From positions 9,672,001 through 9,736,000 of the forward strand of contig CM053329.1 in assembly GCA_028583605.1 (NCBI GenBank): a stretch of DNA of 64,000 nucleotides, given 5' to 3'. Of this stretch, positions 54,451-64,000 are shown piece by piece; the first letter of the stretch is position 1; every line of letters begins with the position of its first letter. Below the pieces are notes generated by a model. The model made no database searches. It saw only the letters and a list, made by a program, of their open reading frames with translations, and was not told the DNA's origin. The position numbers and the translations under genes were made by a program. This DNA comes from Dastarcus helophoroides (lineage: Eukaryota > Arthropoda > Insecta > Coleoptera > Bothrideridae).

Positions 54451-54734
54451 TAAGCTCAATCAGATGGATATTAAGGAAGCACAAGTTTTTGTTTTGCAAA
54501 ACGAAAAAGGAGATGTTGCAGCGTGGGTAACAAAAATAAAGCTTCTAATACAAAAGTTCTTTTTCTAGGATTTTTTACTTTAACTTTCAAAATTTCTGGG
54601 TATATACAGTGCTAGTTTGTAACTTGAAATAAATTCAATAATTTAAAAAGTTTTTTTTTTTTGGTAGTATGCTTGAATACGTTAAATAATATTTAAATTT
54701 GCGTTATTTTTAATAGAAGAAAATTTTATACAAA

Positions 54735-56399
54735 ATGTCTTAAATTTAAAATGTGTCGTCATCGACAATTTTTTTAAATGGTAACCCTATTTTTTTCTTT
54801 ACTATTTTTAAGGGATACATTAGGTTAAACATGCGTATTAAATTAAAGTTTTTAATTTTTTGTCATTTAAAAGATATTTAACAAATATTAACTAATTTGA
54901 AAAATCAAGGAATCTGATTCAACTCAATAATATTTCTTTAATAAATGTTGAAAATGTTGTCCATTTACTAACTGACAATGCCCTAAACGGAACTAAAACT
55001 CGTTTTAAACATTTCTTATTACTTCGGGGGAAATTAGTCTACATTCCTGTATTATTCATCCTTTCATCTCTTCAATATTTGCAGGTTTGGTCTTACAAAC
55101 TTTGTTCTTCACATATCCCTATAAGAAATAGTTTATAGATGTTAAGTCCGGAGACCTAAATGGCCATTTAAAAGGTCCTCTTCTACCAATTAATCTGCCA
55201 GGAAATACATCATCCAGATACTCACGGACAGTTTTGCAAAATGAGGAGGGGCACCGTTTTGTTGAAACTAGATGTTTCTATTCGGGACGTTAGCTTCGGC
55301 CGGATCAGGAAACAAAATAGATTAAATCAGGCAATAAGATGTTTCTGCAAAAATTCTAAATATCTTGCGTAATGAGATTTACTTGGAAGAAAATTGGTCC
55401 TATAATTCGATCACCAATAATCCCTGCCCAAACATTGACTTGCTCTGGATGTTGAGTGTGGCCTTCCCTCATATAGTGTGAGTTGTTGTCTGCCCAGTAA
55501 CGACAGTTTAGACGACTTAGCTCCCCATTTAACAAAAAGGTTGATTCATCAGAAAACGGGATATTTTCTATGCTTAGAACATTTCTGTCCAGTAGATCCA
55601 TTATTTGTTCACAAAACTGGAGACTTCTATCCGGATCATCTTCTAAGAGTTTATGAAGAATTGTCATTTTATAAGAATGTAATTTTTGCATTTTCAGAAT
55701 TCTTGGAACTGAAGACTGGCTAATTTCGAGTTTCCTACCTATCTGACTAGTGAGAAATAAGGATTTTCTTGGACAGAAAGAAGTACATTTATTTTGACAT
55801 CTTTATAAGCGCATCCTAGCGGGGATTACTTGTTTTTCTTAAATGTCTATTTTCGCGAAATTGATTTTCAATCTTGCTCACGGTACTTTGCGATATGAGT
55901 GGTAAATCAGGATGCTTTTGTCTGAATAAACAAATAACTTTATTTTGTTTTCTTGTTCTACCTCCGTAGCCAATCATTATCTAAATTTTATTCTTGTGGG
56001 TTTCAGCTAAGTACAACATTTTGGTCAATTTTTGAATAAATAGTGTTTCCCACTAAACGAAAAACTAATAGCCTCTTCGATCAATACGATACTACTTTTA
56101 TTATTTCTTTTTATTAACTTTTTTTATAAGATTGTGATAAGACGTCAACCCAGATTAACAAAAAATGTCAAACAAATACCTTCTGATACGCGATTTTTAA
56201 ACTTTGTATTGAATTGAATCAGAGTTCTTGATTTTTCAAATTAGTTCCTAAATTTTTAAATATCTTTTAAACCACAAGGAAAAAAAATATATTTAGTACG
56301 CATGTGTAACTTGATATTCCCTTTAAGAATATTCAAGAAAAAAATAGGGGTGGGGTTTAAAAAAATTGTCGACGACGTCATATGTTAAATTTGGGACAT
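54735..56399 (-). mobile_element. Tc1/mariner-like transposon with about 200 bp TIRs (decayed)
   Basis: Long terminal inverted repeats: left 54735-54935, right 56205-56399. Shared ordered blocks are ATGTC..AAATTTAA, CGTC.TCGACAATTTTTTTAA, CCCTATTTTTTTCTT, AACATGCGTA, AAAAGATATTTAA and CTAATTTGAAAAATCAAG. Between them, on minus, is a degenerate IS630/Tc1/mariner-type transposase. The total is about 1.66 kb. TIRs this long are unusual for the superfamily. The exact outermost bases and the TA target were not settled. Confidence 0.8.
54940..56040 (-). pseudogene. Tc1/mariner-like DDE transposase (dead)
   Basis: Minus strand, in shifting frames. The N-terminal helix-turn-helix region has CLFRQKHPDLPLISQSTVSK and IENQFRENRHLRK (55930-55830). 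The frame 55691-55356 holds LLEDDPDRSLQFCEQIMDLL, IPFSDESTFLLNGELSRLNC, RYWADNNSHYMREGHTQHPE and VNVWAGIIGDRIIGPIFF. Then come QQNGAPPHFAKL (near 55260) and WPFRSPDLTSINYFL (near 55160). These are the three catalytic regions FSDES, QQDGAPPH and SPDL-P-D. The second Asp is Asn. Stops and shifts are frequent. The enzyme would cut and paste the element by binding its TIRs. Confidence 0.8.
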
Positions 56400-56449
56400 G
56401 CTGTTCCTAGGTTAAAAAGAGTGCAATATTAATCGAGGTGTCCACACAT

Positions 56450-57560
56450 ATTTCCGACAAAAAACTGTCTTTGATTTACTGAATTTATTAAAAGTTCCAG
56501 ACTAGCATCGCATAAATTAAATTTAGAAATTTGTTCTTCTTTCTTAAATTTAGTGTTCAAAACTCAACCTAACTCTCTAGTTTATTTTTTTCCAAATTTC
56601 TATACTTTCTTTGATTTTGGCTTTCTTAAATTTTAATTTAGATCTTGAAATTTTGACTGCGACTTAGAAATTTGTTACTTTTTTTAAATTACAATCTACT
56701 AGTAAAGGGTGAGTTTGTTATGTCCTTAAATCACTGCAAACAGATGACTATGAACCACCCTTTTTAAATAAGAATATGTAATAATTTTTGGGAAAAACTC
56801 TGCTTTAGAATGAACATTAGAGTTAAGATGCCTAAGTTTGAAGTAAAGGTAGAAATTCTAAGAGTAAACGTCAAAATTTCAAGAAAAATTTACTGTATTT
56901 GAGTTAAAAAGTTATAATTTCAAAATTAAAATCGAAGTTGAGGAAAATATCTTAGATTAGTGACTTACTTCAGAAAATTTCCAACTGAAATATGTAATAT
57001 TTTCTTCCAAAAATGTTGATATTTATAGATTCTAATTTTTTTAATTGTCATAATTTGAAATCAACATCATTTTTGCTCTAAAATAGCCCACTTGTTTTTC
57101 ATAGAAATATCAACTTAAATACAAAATTTTTAATTTTTTTTTCATTTCAACTTGAATTTGCGCCCCCTTTTTTAAGTTTTGTGCTATAACTTCATGTGTG
57201 TTATTATGCTTGCATTTTCTCATTCAAAGCACGATTGACTCTAAAACTGCCTTTTTAAAAATGCAAGTTATTTTCTTTTGCTTACATTTTGACTTTAAAA
57301 TGGAAAACTTTTACTTTTTTTTTAAATTTTTTCCTTGATATCAAAATATTAATTTTCTATTTGAAAATTTGAGTTAAAAACCGAAATTTTATTTTCATAG
57401 TATTTTCCACTTTTCCCTACAAAATTTATATTTTAGTTTAAAAATTTGAATTTTTGTTTATACTTTACTATTTTAATCTCGAAATTTAAAATTTAATCAT
57501 AAACTTTTTGGTTCAAAATTGACAATTTTTATTAGTTTTATTAGTAATTAATAAACAAAG
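56450..57560. repeat. Word-like low-complexity tract, mainly T-rich
   Basis: TTTCTTAAATTTTAATTT, AAAATTTTGACT and TCAAAATTTCAAG words. No gene. Confidence 0.5.
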
Positions 57561-57695
57561 GCAATATTAAAAAACTTTGAAAAAATAAATGGAATTCGTT
57601 AAACTTTTTATCAAAAATTCACAAATTAGACTTTGTTTCGATGTCTTTGTATATACCTGTCGGTCGTCCTACTCCAATTTTTTTGCTTGGCCCTA

Positions 57696-57923
57696 TCACA
57701 AGGGATCATAAATTTTATTTAAGGGCAGTAGCCAACAAATACAATGAGAGTAACCAAGCAACATCCAAAGAGTGAACAAGTAACAACAAGTTAATAAACC
57801 AACCTCTTTTTTCATTTCATCTACCACGAGTGTAGCGAAAAAAGCAAATACAACGTTTAATAAACAGTACAATCCCCAAATAGTGATAAAAAGCCTAGAT
57901 TTCTGGCCCAACGTTTTGAACAT
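57696..57923 (-). CDS. Unrecognised 75-codon frame with two predicted membrane segments
   Basis: MFKTLGQKSRLFITIWGLYC, LLNVVFAFFATLVVDEMKKE, VGLLTCCYLFTLWMLLGYSH, CICWLLPLNKIYDPL-stop. Residues about 11-33 and 42-66 are strongly hydrophobic, separated by a charged VVDEMKKE loop. The block 57650-57960 is less AT-rich and not word-like, which sets it apart from its surroundings. No family motif is recognised and there is no evidence for splice sites or conservation. It could be a small host exon, a decayed gene or chance. Confidence 0.25.
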   Translation of the reverse strand: MFKTLGQKSRLFITIWGLYCLLNVVFAFFATLVVDEMKKEVGLLTCCYLFTLWMLLGYSHCICWLLPLNKIYDPL

Positions 57924-57999
57924 TCGTTACACAAGTCGGCCTTACAATCTGACTTAAAATAAAAACAACCAAGACCTTAACAGACTTATTATCACAATT

Positions 58000-59880
58000 A
58001 TAGTTTTTTTTAGGATCGAGTTTAAATTCAATATTTTCGAAAACAAGCTACATTTAAACAAAAAACTTAATTTTGAATTTAAGGCTACATTTAAAAAAAA
58101 ACTGAATTTAACAAAAACTTTAAATTTTGTAAGGCATTCGAGAAAAAAGTCAAATATTCAAATTTAAAGTCAATATTTCGAAATGCAGTAGATATTGTAA
58201 CTATTTTTTTAACATAAATTTCAGTAAACTGTCATAGTTTTTTTAAAATCCTGAGTTTAAACTTTTTATTTTTATTTTTCCAGTTTCTTCTTTTAAATCG
58301 AAAAAAGAAAATAGTTAAAATTTTTAGAGAAATAAAATCAATATTTTAAAAATTATTACCGAGTTAAACTAAACACTTTACTAAAAATACATTTTTCAAT
58401 ATTTTGACTTTAATTTCTATTAACATCTTTACAAGTTTTGAATTTTTCCGTAAAACTAGAATATTTAGGAATTGATTAAATTTTCATGTCAAACATTGAT
58501 ATTTTTAAAGTCAAAAAAATTTTTGTCAAAGGGTTTAATCGACTTATCAGATCTATGAAGTAAAATCTGCCGCCGTAACCACTAAGCTATAGCGACTGTT
58601 GACAAGAATACGAATTTTAACTACTTTTAAGGAGTTTTCTCTTCAGACAGCAGTTCCCAGACTGCCTAATTTTTTTGGATTACTTTTTTTTACTATTTTA
58701 TTTTCAAAATCCTACGTTTACATTTTAAATTGGAATATTCTAAATTTCGTCTTTTAACTTTTCAGTTGAAACTTAACAAATTCTCATTTTTAAAATGCTA
58801 GTAAATACTCAATTTAAATATTTAGATTCCCGAAAAAGTCTCGAGATTTTCATGAGAAGGCCAACAGTTGAGTTTACAAAAAGTCAAGAAATTTTAAAAA
58901 TTCTGCAAAAAGATCGAAATTTTCAGTAAAAATCAAAATTTGAAAAACTATTCGAAACTTCGAAAAAAATCGAAACTTTAATCGAAGAAAGGCCAAGTAA
59001 AAGGTTGTAATTTTAAAAAAACGTTAAAACTTTGAAAAAAATAAATTTCAAAATATTTTGAAAATATCAAAATTTGTATAAACAAAGATAGAAATGTTTA
59101 AATAAAGAGTCAAATTTACCTAAAGTCGAGACTTTAAAAAAAGTCGACATTTCGGTAAAAATTAGCGAACTTGTCATTTTTTTAGCAACTGCAAGGCGTT
59201 GTTAAAACCTTAACTTTTTCTCTTTCATGCTAAATACGAATTTCGTTTGCATGTATTTTATGTTTTTCCCCATTTTGAACTTTTTGTCAAAATTCGAAAT
59301 TTATTGTTATATTTTAAAACTTAAGATGTTTTTATGGACCTGATTAATAGTCTAAATTTTGAGTCAAAAATTAAAAACTTTAAAAAAGACTCATTAATTA
59401 AAAGAAACTTTTTATCACTTTAAGTTTAATATCGAAATATTGGTTTTTTTGACTCTAATCTCAAAATCCAGAAATCTTTATTTTGAGCGTAATTTTGCAT
59501 TCAAAAGTTAAACATTTTAGAAAAATTGGGATGTTTAAAATTACAGTTCAAATTTCAAAATTCAAATAGAAAGTCTGAAAAAAGCTTTGAGAAGTTTTTT
59601 TTATGTAAATTACAAATTTATCAACAACTTTTAATTTTTTTATTTTAAAATTTTGATTTCAAATTTAACTTGGTTTCTAGAGTTTCGATCCTTATTCAAA
59701 AGTTTTCACTTTTTTTTAGAGATTTCGACTTTTTTCTGAAACTTTTCAGTTTGAACTTGAAAATTACACTTCTAAGTTAAAAACCTAATTGCAATTAAAA
59801 CTTTGAATTTATTTAGGCTTTTTATGAAAATCTGAACTGCTTTTGTAAACATTTTTACTTTTAAAGTAGGATTCATTGGT
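58000..59880. repeat. Word-like low-complexity tracts with polarity switches
   Basis: Switches between A-rich (58880-59160) and T-rich (59250-59850) on plus. The tRNA-like fragment (58528-58602) interrupts it. No gene. Confidence 0.5.
58528..58602 (-). repeat. tRNA-derived SINE-head-like fragment
   Basis: The minus strand reads GTCGCTATAGCTTAGTGGTT then ACGGCGGCAG and, about 33 bases on, AAGTCGATTAAACCC and a T run. TAGCTTAGTGGTTA (58589-58576) fits the pol III A box (TRGYnnARnGG). The B-box position has AGTCGATT, a weak match to GGTTCGATTCC. The anticodon arm (CAGAT/ATCTG) has a 12-base loop, so it is not a functional tRNA. Confidence 0.45.
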
Positions 59881-60550
59881 TCATTAACTAGCAAATTAAA
59901 TTAAAATTTTTTTAATTTAAATGACGTTTACAGAATACTATTTATTTTATTTTGTGACACTATGAAAAGAGAAAAAAATAAATATTTTTTTAAACGATTA
60001 TGATCAAAAACAAAATAGTTTGACCTCGTAATCTGAAATAAAAGATCTTATTCGCCCAACAACCTCCTAAGTTGTAAAGGCGCCACACGACACGGATCTC
60101 TACATTTAGTCTTCAAACATATTTTGGCTTTAAATTTCAACTTTAGAGAAAGACTTTTTATTTCAAACTCTTCTCTTACTTTAATGTTTATATTTTAACT
60201 TTGAATTTAAAATTGTGGTTTTAGGTGTCAGAATTCTAATTCAACTGCAGGTTATAACTGTAATCTCGAAATTGTAAAAAATATTTCTTCGAAAATTTTT
60301 ATTAAAATTTTAGCCCAAGACGTGAACTTTTAAGTAAAACATGTTCAATAATTTTTAATATTTTTCTCAAAAATTTAACTTTACTTCTCAAAAACTACTA
60401 AAAATTTGAAATGTTTTTTTAAAATATCGACAATATTTCAAAAATTTTGACCTGTAAACTCGAAACTTTATCTTTAAATTCTATATACCTTGGATTTAAA
60501 CTCGTAATTTCGATTGAACGTCATCTTTCACAAAACTTTTTTTTAATAGG
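59880..60550. repeat. T-rich word-like tract with a small GC patch
   Basis: A GGCGCCACACGACACGG patch (60080-60105) is unassigned. The remainder is TTTTAACTTTGAATTT-type words. Confidence 0.4.
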
Positions 60551-60754
60551 TGTGCTTCATATCATGTGATTGGGTAAATAAATAGCTGAAAACCTTAAGA
60601 TCCATTGATCTACGACGATTTTCATTGGAATTCCCTGAATCCAATATTCAGTTCAGCACTGCCAATTGCTAACTACATTATGTTTGAGGCTGAATTTGGC
60701 ACTATGCTGAGCATTTTTATTTGGCAATAAAAAATTAAATTACTTTGATAACAA

Positions 60755-60890
60755 GCCTCAAAAATGTCGTATTATTTCAAAAATTTGAAAAAGCTTCTCG
60801 CCTAATCGGCTATTGGAGTCTCTTTTGCAGGGATATGAATAAACGTCTTTTGTCTTCTTATATATTTGAAAATCGTACAACCAACTTATT
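60755..60890 (-). repeat. GATTAGGCGAGAAACC module, inverted copy
   Basis: The minus strand reads AAGACAAAAGACGTTTATTC, GAGACTCCAATAGCCGATTA and GGCGAGAAGCTTTTTC, the module order of 41640-41912. Confidence 0.65.
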
Positions 60891-60949
60891 TTATTCAGTC
60901 AAAAGAGATTATACCTGCGTTATGTAAATAAACTTTTTTGAATTATAAA

Positions 60950-61330
60950 TTTTATAGGCAACATATTCGGCAAAACAACTGATGGAATCTGTTTTTTATT
61001 TAAACACTGCGGTATTTTTGGCGAAGGGTATACGATGCGATATTATTGAACGGACAATAAATCCAAAAGAAGTAGCATCTTTTTGGTGTGAAATTCGGTG
61101 CTGTCGACAGCACGACTGTGTTCCGATACGAATCTGTGTCGAGAATACTCGGAATGCCACCGAGCACATTCTGTGATAGCCCAGCACTCGTGCGTTGTAA
61201 ATCAATCACCGGTAAACTGATACAGCGCTATGTGCGAGATATTCCCGGATTTACATAATGGTGGCCAGGCGGTGCACTTTCTTGGACCTGTGTTGTTCAG
61301 TCTACTGATACTCGTTCGCTGCTTACAGTT
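60950..61330. other. GC-balanced block, unassigned
   Basis: Stands out from the AT-rich surroundings. Overlapping frames of 64-69 codons occur on both strands (60982-61176 plus; 61205-60996 minus) with no recognised motif. CTGTCGACAG (near 61101) is a 10 bp palindrome. It could be a regulatory element or a short unique insert. Confidence 0.3.
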
Positions 61331-61339
61331 ATTTAACTT

Positions 61340-61930
61340 TGCTCTATGGTCTTTAATTTTTTATCATAATTTCCAGTAAAATATAACTTTTTTCTTATCA
61401 CAAAATCACAGTTTAAAATTATTTTAGAAATTGTGGCTTTACGTTTTAAATTTTTAGTTTTAAATGATTTTTTATCATTTTTAGTTTTCCATTTCGACTT
61501 TATTTTTTTATACATGGAAGTAAAAATGTTCAATGCTTATTTTGTTCTTAATTTTTTAAATAAATTAATAGCGTTCTCTTAAAGTTTAATATTATTCTAG
61601 AAAGGTTTTTATTTTCAAAATTTGGGCTTTTGCTCAAAATCTTGAACTTAGACTTCAAGATTTTATGTTTTAATAGATTTCAATTTTCTTATTTGGTTTT
61701 ATCTTCCAAAATTTGACGTTGTTTGAACCATTGTTTCTAAAAATTTGCTTATTGATTTTTAAAAGTCGGTTTTTTTCTCGACTCTTATAAATTGTGACTC
61801 TTTTTTGAAATTTCAACATCAATGTCTAACAAATATTAGCGATTAGAAAATTTTATTTAATCTTTTAATATTTATTATATTTGCCTATTGATTTTTAAAA
61901 GTCGATTTTATGCTGGCTCTCCTATAAATT
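61340..61930. repeat. T-rich word-like tract
   Basis: Contains two similar units with TTGCYTATTGATTTTTAAAAG and TTTCAACATCAATGTC at about 61745-61835 and 61880-61965, spaced about 135 bp. No gene. Confidence 0.5.
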
Positions 61931-61969
61931 ATGCTTTTTTTTTAATTTCAACATCAATGTCGAACGAAT

Positions 61970-62345
61970 TCTAGTGATAAGAATACTCTGTAAGTCCGGT
62001 AATGACGTTTTCAAACGAAAAAAGGAATTACAGGCAGTTTTTCTTATTGATCTGTTTATTGCAAATTCAATACAAATTTGTTTTACTTGCAATAACGTAA
62101 ATCGAAACGGGCCAGAAGTCGACTTAACAGCTGGTAGTTGTCTAAGTTCCAAGATCGTGTTCTCCCTCGGTCGCCAAACACACAAATTGCACTCGTGAAT
62201 GTGCCACCGGACGTTCGCTATCACACTTGACTGTTTTACAGCCTCGCTAAATTCTTTGCGCTTATCTGATGGATGCCATGTTTTTTCGACTTAAGGCAAA
62301 TTTACTCGCAGTAGCGACTTGTCAACTTTATCACGTCTCCACAAT
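61970..62345. other. GC-balanced block, unassigned
   Basis: A 74-codon plus frame (61974-62198) and a 100-codon minus frame (62224-61922) overlap. Neither has a recognised motif. Composition differs from the flanking tracts, as at 60950-61330. Confidence 0.3.
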
Positions 62346-62624
62346 CAGATTAACGCCTGAAAATAGCTAACTAACAGGTCATCCTTTACGAATATCTGCT
62401 GCAAATTTAATGTTCTGTCCAATAAGAAGTTTCATCGCCAATGTAAGATGTAAGTAAACTGCATTGTCAGAGAATAAGTTTATTAGGTGAATTTTGTAAA
62501 TTATAGAGTTTTCTTTAAGGAATGTTCATGGAATTGTCTCTTAGATTTTCATTCAAGGACGTGTAAGGGCAGATACGTTTGGGTTTCTTAAATACAAGTG
62601 GTCAAAGAGATGCTAATTCATTGA

Positions 62625-63060
62625 TTTTTTAAATATCGATTAGGCGAGAAAGCTCTTCTCGTTTTTTGAACTCAACTTTACAAAAAAACTCCTACTTGTT
62701 TCCTTGCCCACGAAATTTAATTTCTCATTAATGAGTATATCTTTGAATGGTTTTGCAGTACAAGATTATTCTTCTATTAAAATACTTCAGTGTATTTGTG
62801 AATTGAAGAATTAAATAGTGTGATTGAAGAATATTTTTAGGCTTTGGACATAGGTTTACCTTTTTATCAAAAAGATGCTTTAATAGACAATTAGGCGACA
62901 AACTTCAGGTATCTTATTGGTAAAGGAATATTTATTGGCAACCGTTAAAAAAAAAGACTTCAATAGTCGATTAAGCGAGAAACCTTTTCAGGTTTTTCGG
63001 TTTTAAGTAGGCAAAAGAAACGTATGCTCGTCTACTGGCTAAAAAAAAAATTAATTTTCT
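62625..63060 (+). repeat. GATTAGGCGAGAAACC module tract, three units
   Basis: Units at 62637 (GATTAGGCGAGAAAGC), 62890 (AATTAGGCGACAAAC) and 62964 (GATTAAGCGAGAAACC). The last continues TTTTCAGGTTTTTCGG and GCAAAAGAAACGTATGCTCG, as in 41640-41912. Confidence 0.7.
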
Positions 63061-63479
63061 ATTACCAATTTATTTTTAACATTTTTTAAATAATTGTAAG
63101 TATTGGAAATTGTTATTTAACAAGTAGATGAAAACATGGTCTCTAAACAAAGTCGAGGCACGAAAAATTGGAACTGTAGGAAAGAGGTACTAACTAATTA
63201 AACAGGTTCAGATTTTGTTATGATCAAAGTTTTCTTCTCTTATTACTTATTTAATCCTTTAATTTAAAATAAATAGAAACATTTTATAGAAGCAATATAA
63301 GTAACCAAAAAGCCGAGAAAATAGTTATGAAATTTTTGTCATTATAAATAGCTTACTAAAATTCTTACCTTTTATTGCGGGCACTCTTTTGTCTCTTTTA
63401 TTGTTTTTTTTTCTGTTATTTGTTGCACTTTGAGATCATTTCTCGATTAATAAATATCAGATTTCTGAAATTATCAAAA

Positions 63480-64000
63480 ATTGTGTTTTTTTGTTATCTT
63501 AGATAATAAGTTTATGCTTGTTGTATATGACAATTTTAAGTTTTTCATTTCGAAATATTCTCTTTTTGAGTATTTTGAATATTTGACCTTACATTCAAAT
63601 ACCGTAGAAAGTCGAATTCAAGTCAAAATATCAAAGTTAATTTCGAAATTTTTGACCATATTTTCCCAAATAATTTATATTCATAAATGACCAAAATTTT
63701 GGTTTTGGGATTATAATTTTAGAAAAATTTGGAAATTTAATTTAATTTAAAGGACCAATTTTCGAACAAAACATTCGAAATTTCCAAATTTCCTTAGAAA
63801 TTTGTAAATTTTAAAGTTTAGAAATTCTATACTTAAAAACCCCGAGAAAAATGAAAATTTCAGAAAATTACATTAAATTACATTAATTTACATTAACAAT
63901 AGAAATTTGAAATCTAAACTTGAAATTGTGAGGAATAATTGAAATTTTAACAATTAATCTCAAAACTTTAAGCTCTCAGAAAAACTTTTTTACCTTTTAT
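63480..64000. repeat. Word-like low-complexity tract at window end
   Basis: TTTCGAAATTTTTGACC and GAAATTTCCAAATTTCC words. ACATTAAATTACATTAATTT shows a short tandem. No gene. Confidence 0.45.

Noticed and set aside
1..64000. CRISPR array, operons, bacterial promoters and terminators
   Set aside because: No regularly spaced identical repeats; the DNA is clearly eukaryotic, with decayed retrotransposons and no dense coding.
1..64000. Penelope-like RT or GIY-YIG gene that could mobilise families A-C
   Set aside because: Looked for in the translated frames; every RT found belongs to a LINE, so any partner must lie outside the window.

Overview
The window is AT-rich eukaryotic DNA from a transposon-crowded intergenic region, most likely of an insect. 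The reasons are: no dense or operon-like coding, open frames mostly under 100 codons, arthropod-type non-LTR retrotransposons (Jockey-, CR1-, R1- and I-like plus two endonuclease-RT families common in insects), hAT-, Harbinger- and Tc1/mariner-like elements, and no convincing intact host gene. The species cannot be told from the sequence. Everything that looks protein-coding is a broken mobile-element gene; one 75-codon membrane-type frame (57696-57923, minus) is the only weak candidate for host coding.

Layout. 1-3900: T-rich low-complexity DNA with a 200 bp palindromic repeat (family A) and hAT-like ends. 4000-6800: decayed Jockey-like LINE (minus). 8607-8800: Harbinger-like MITE flanked by TAA. 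8975-11580: LTR-like fragment, family B palindromic repeat, then a decayed LINE (plus). 11737-17690: nested pile of minus-strand LINEs: an endonuclease-RT LINE apparently split by an I-like RNase H LINE and by another LINE, the latter itself split by a 989 bp hAT-like element with an 8 bp target duplication. 17900-22900: A-rich word-like tract. 23380-27303: two related long-TIR elements, one carrying a nested 1 kb long-TIR element, plus a 340 bp tandem duplication. 27903-29417: another inverted-repeat element with a coding remnant. 32760-36760: CR1-like LINE split by a 1.6 kb insertion. 38104-38390: LTR-like repeat. 40755-42235 and 50566-51781: two copies of a 1 kb repeat, each carrying family A. 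45090-45270: family C repeat. 46082-46412: family B with a 13 bp target duplication. 46440-48340: R1-like LINE remnant (minus). 52562-54038: hAT-like element with a family A copy inside. 54735-56399: Tc1/mariner-like element with about 200 bp TIRs and a dead transposase. 56450-64000: word-like tracts, a tRNA-like (SINE head) fragment, and a tandem module family.

The most interesting signal is RNA-level. Three unrelated short palindromic repeat families (A, B, C) each carry a hammerhead-ribozyme-like core: CTGANGA, a hairpin, GAAA, a tiny self-complementary stem III, and a closing stem I. Family C fits the canonical core exactly. Families A and B share a variant with one extra U before stem II. 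Families A and B show variable target duplications (about 10, 11 and 13 bp) where intact. This resembles the hammerheads known in the terminal repeats of Penelope-like elements, but here they sit on short foldback elements with no visible protein-coding partner in the window.
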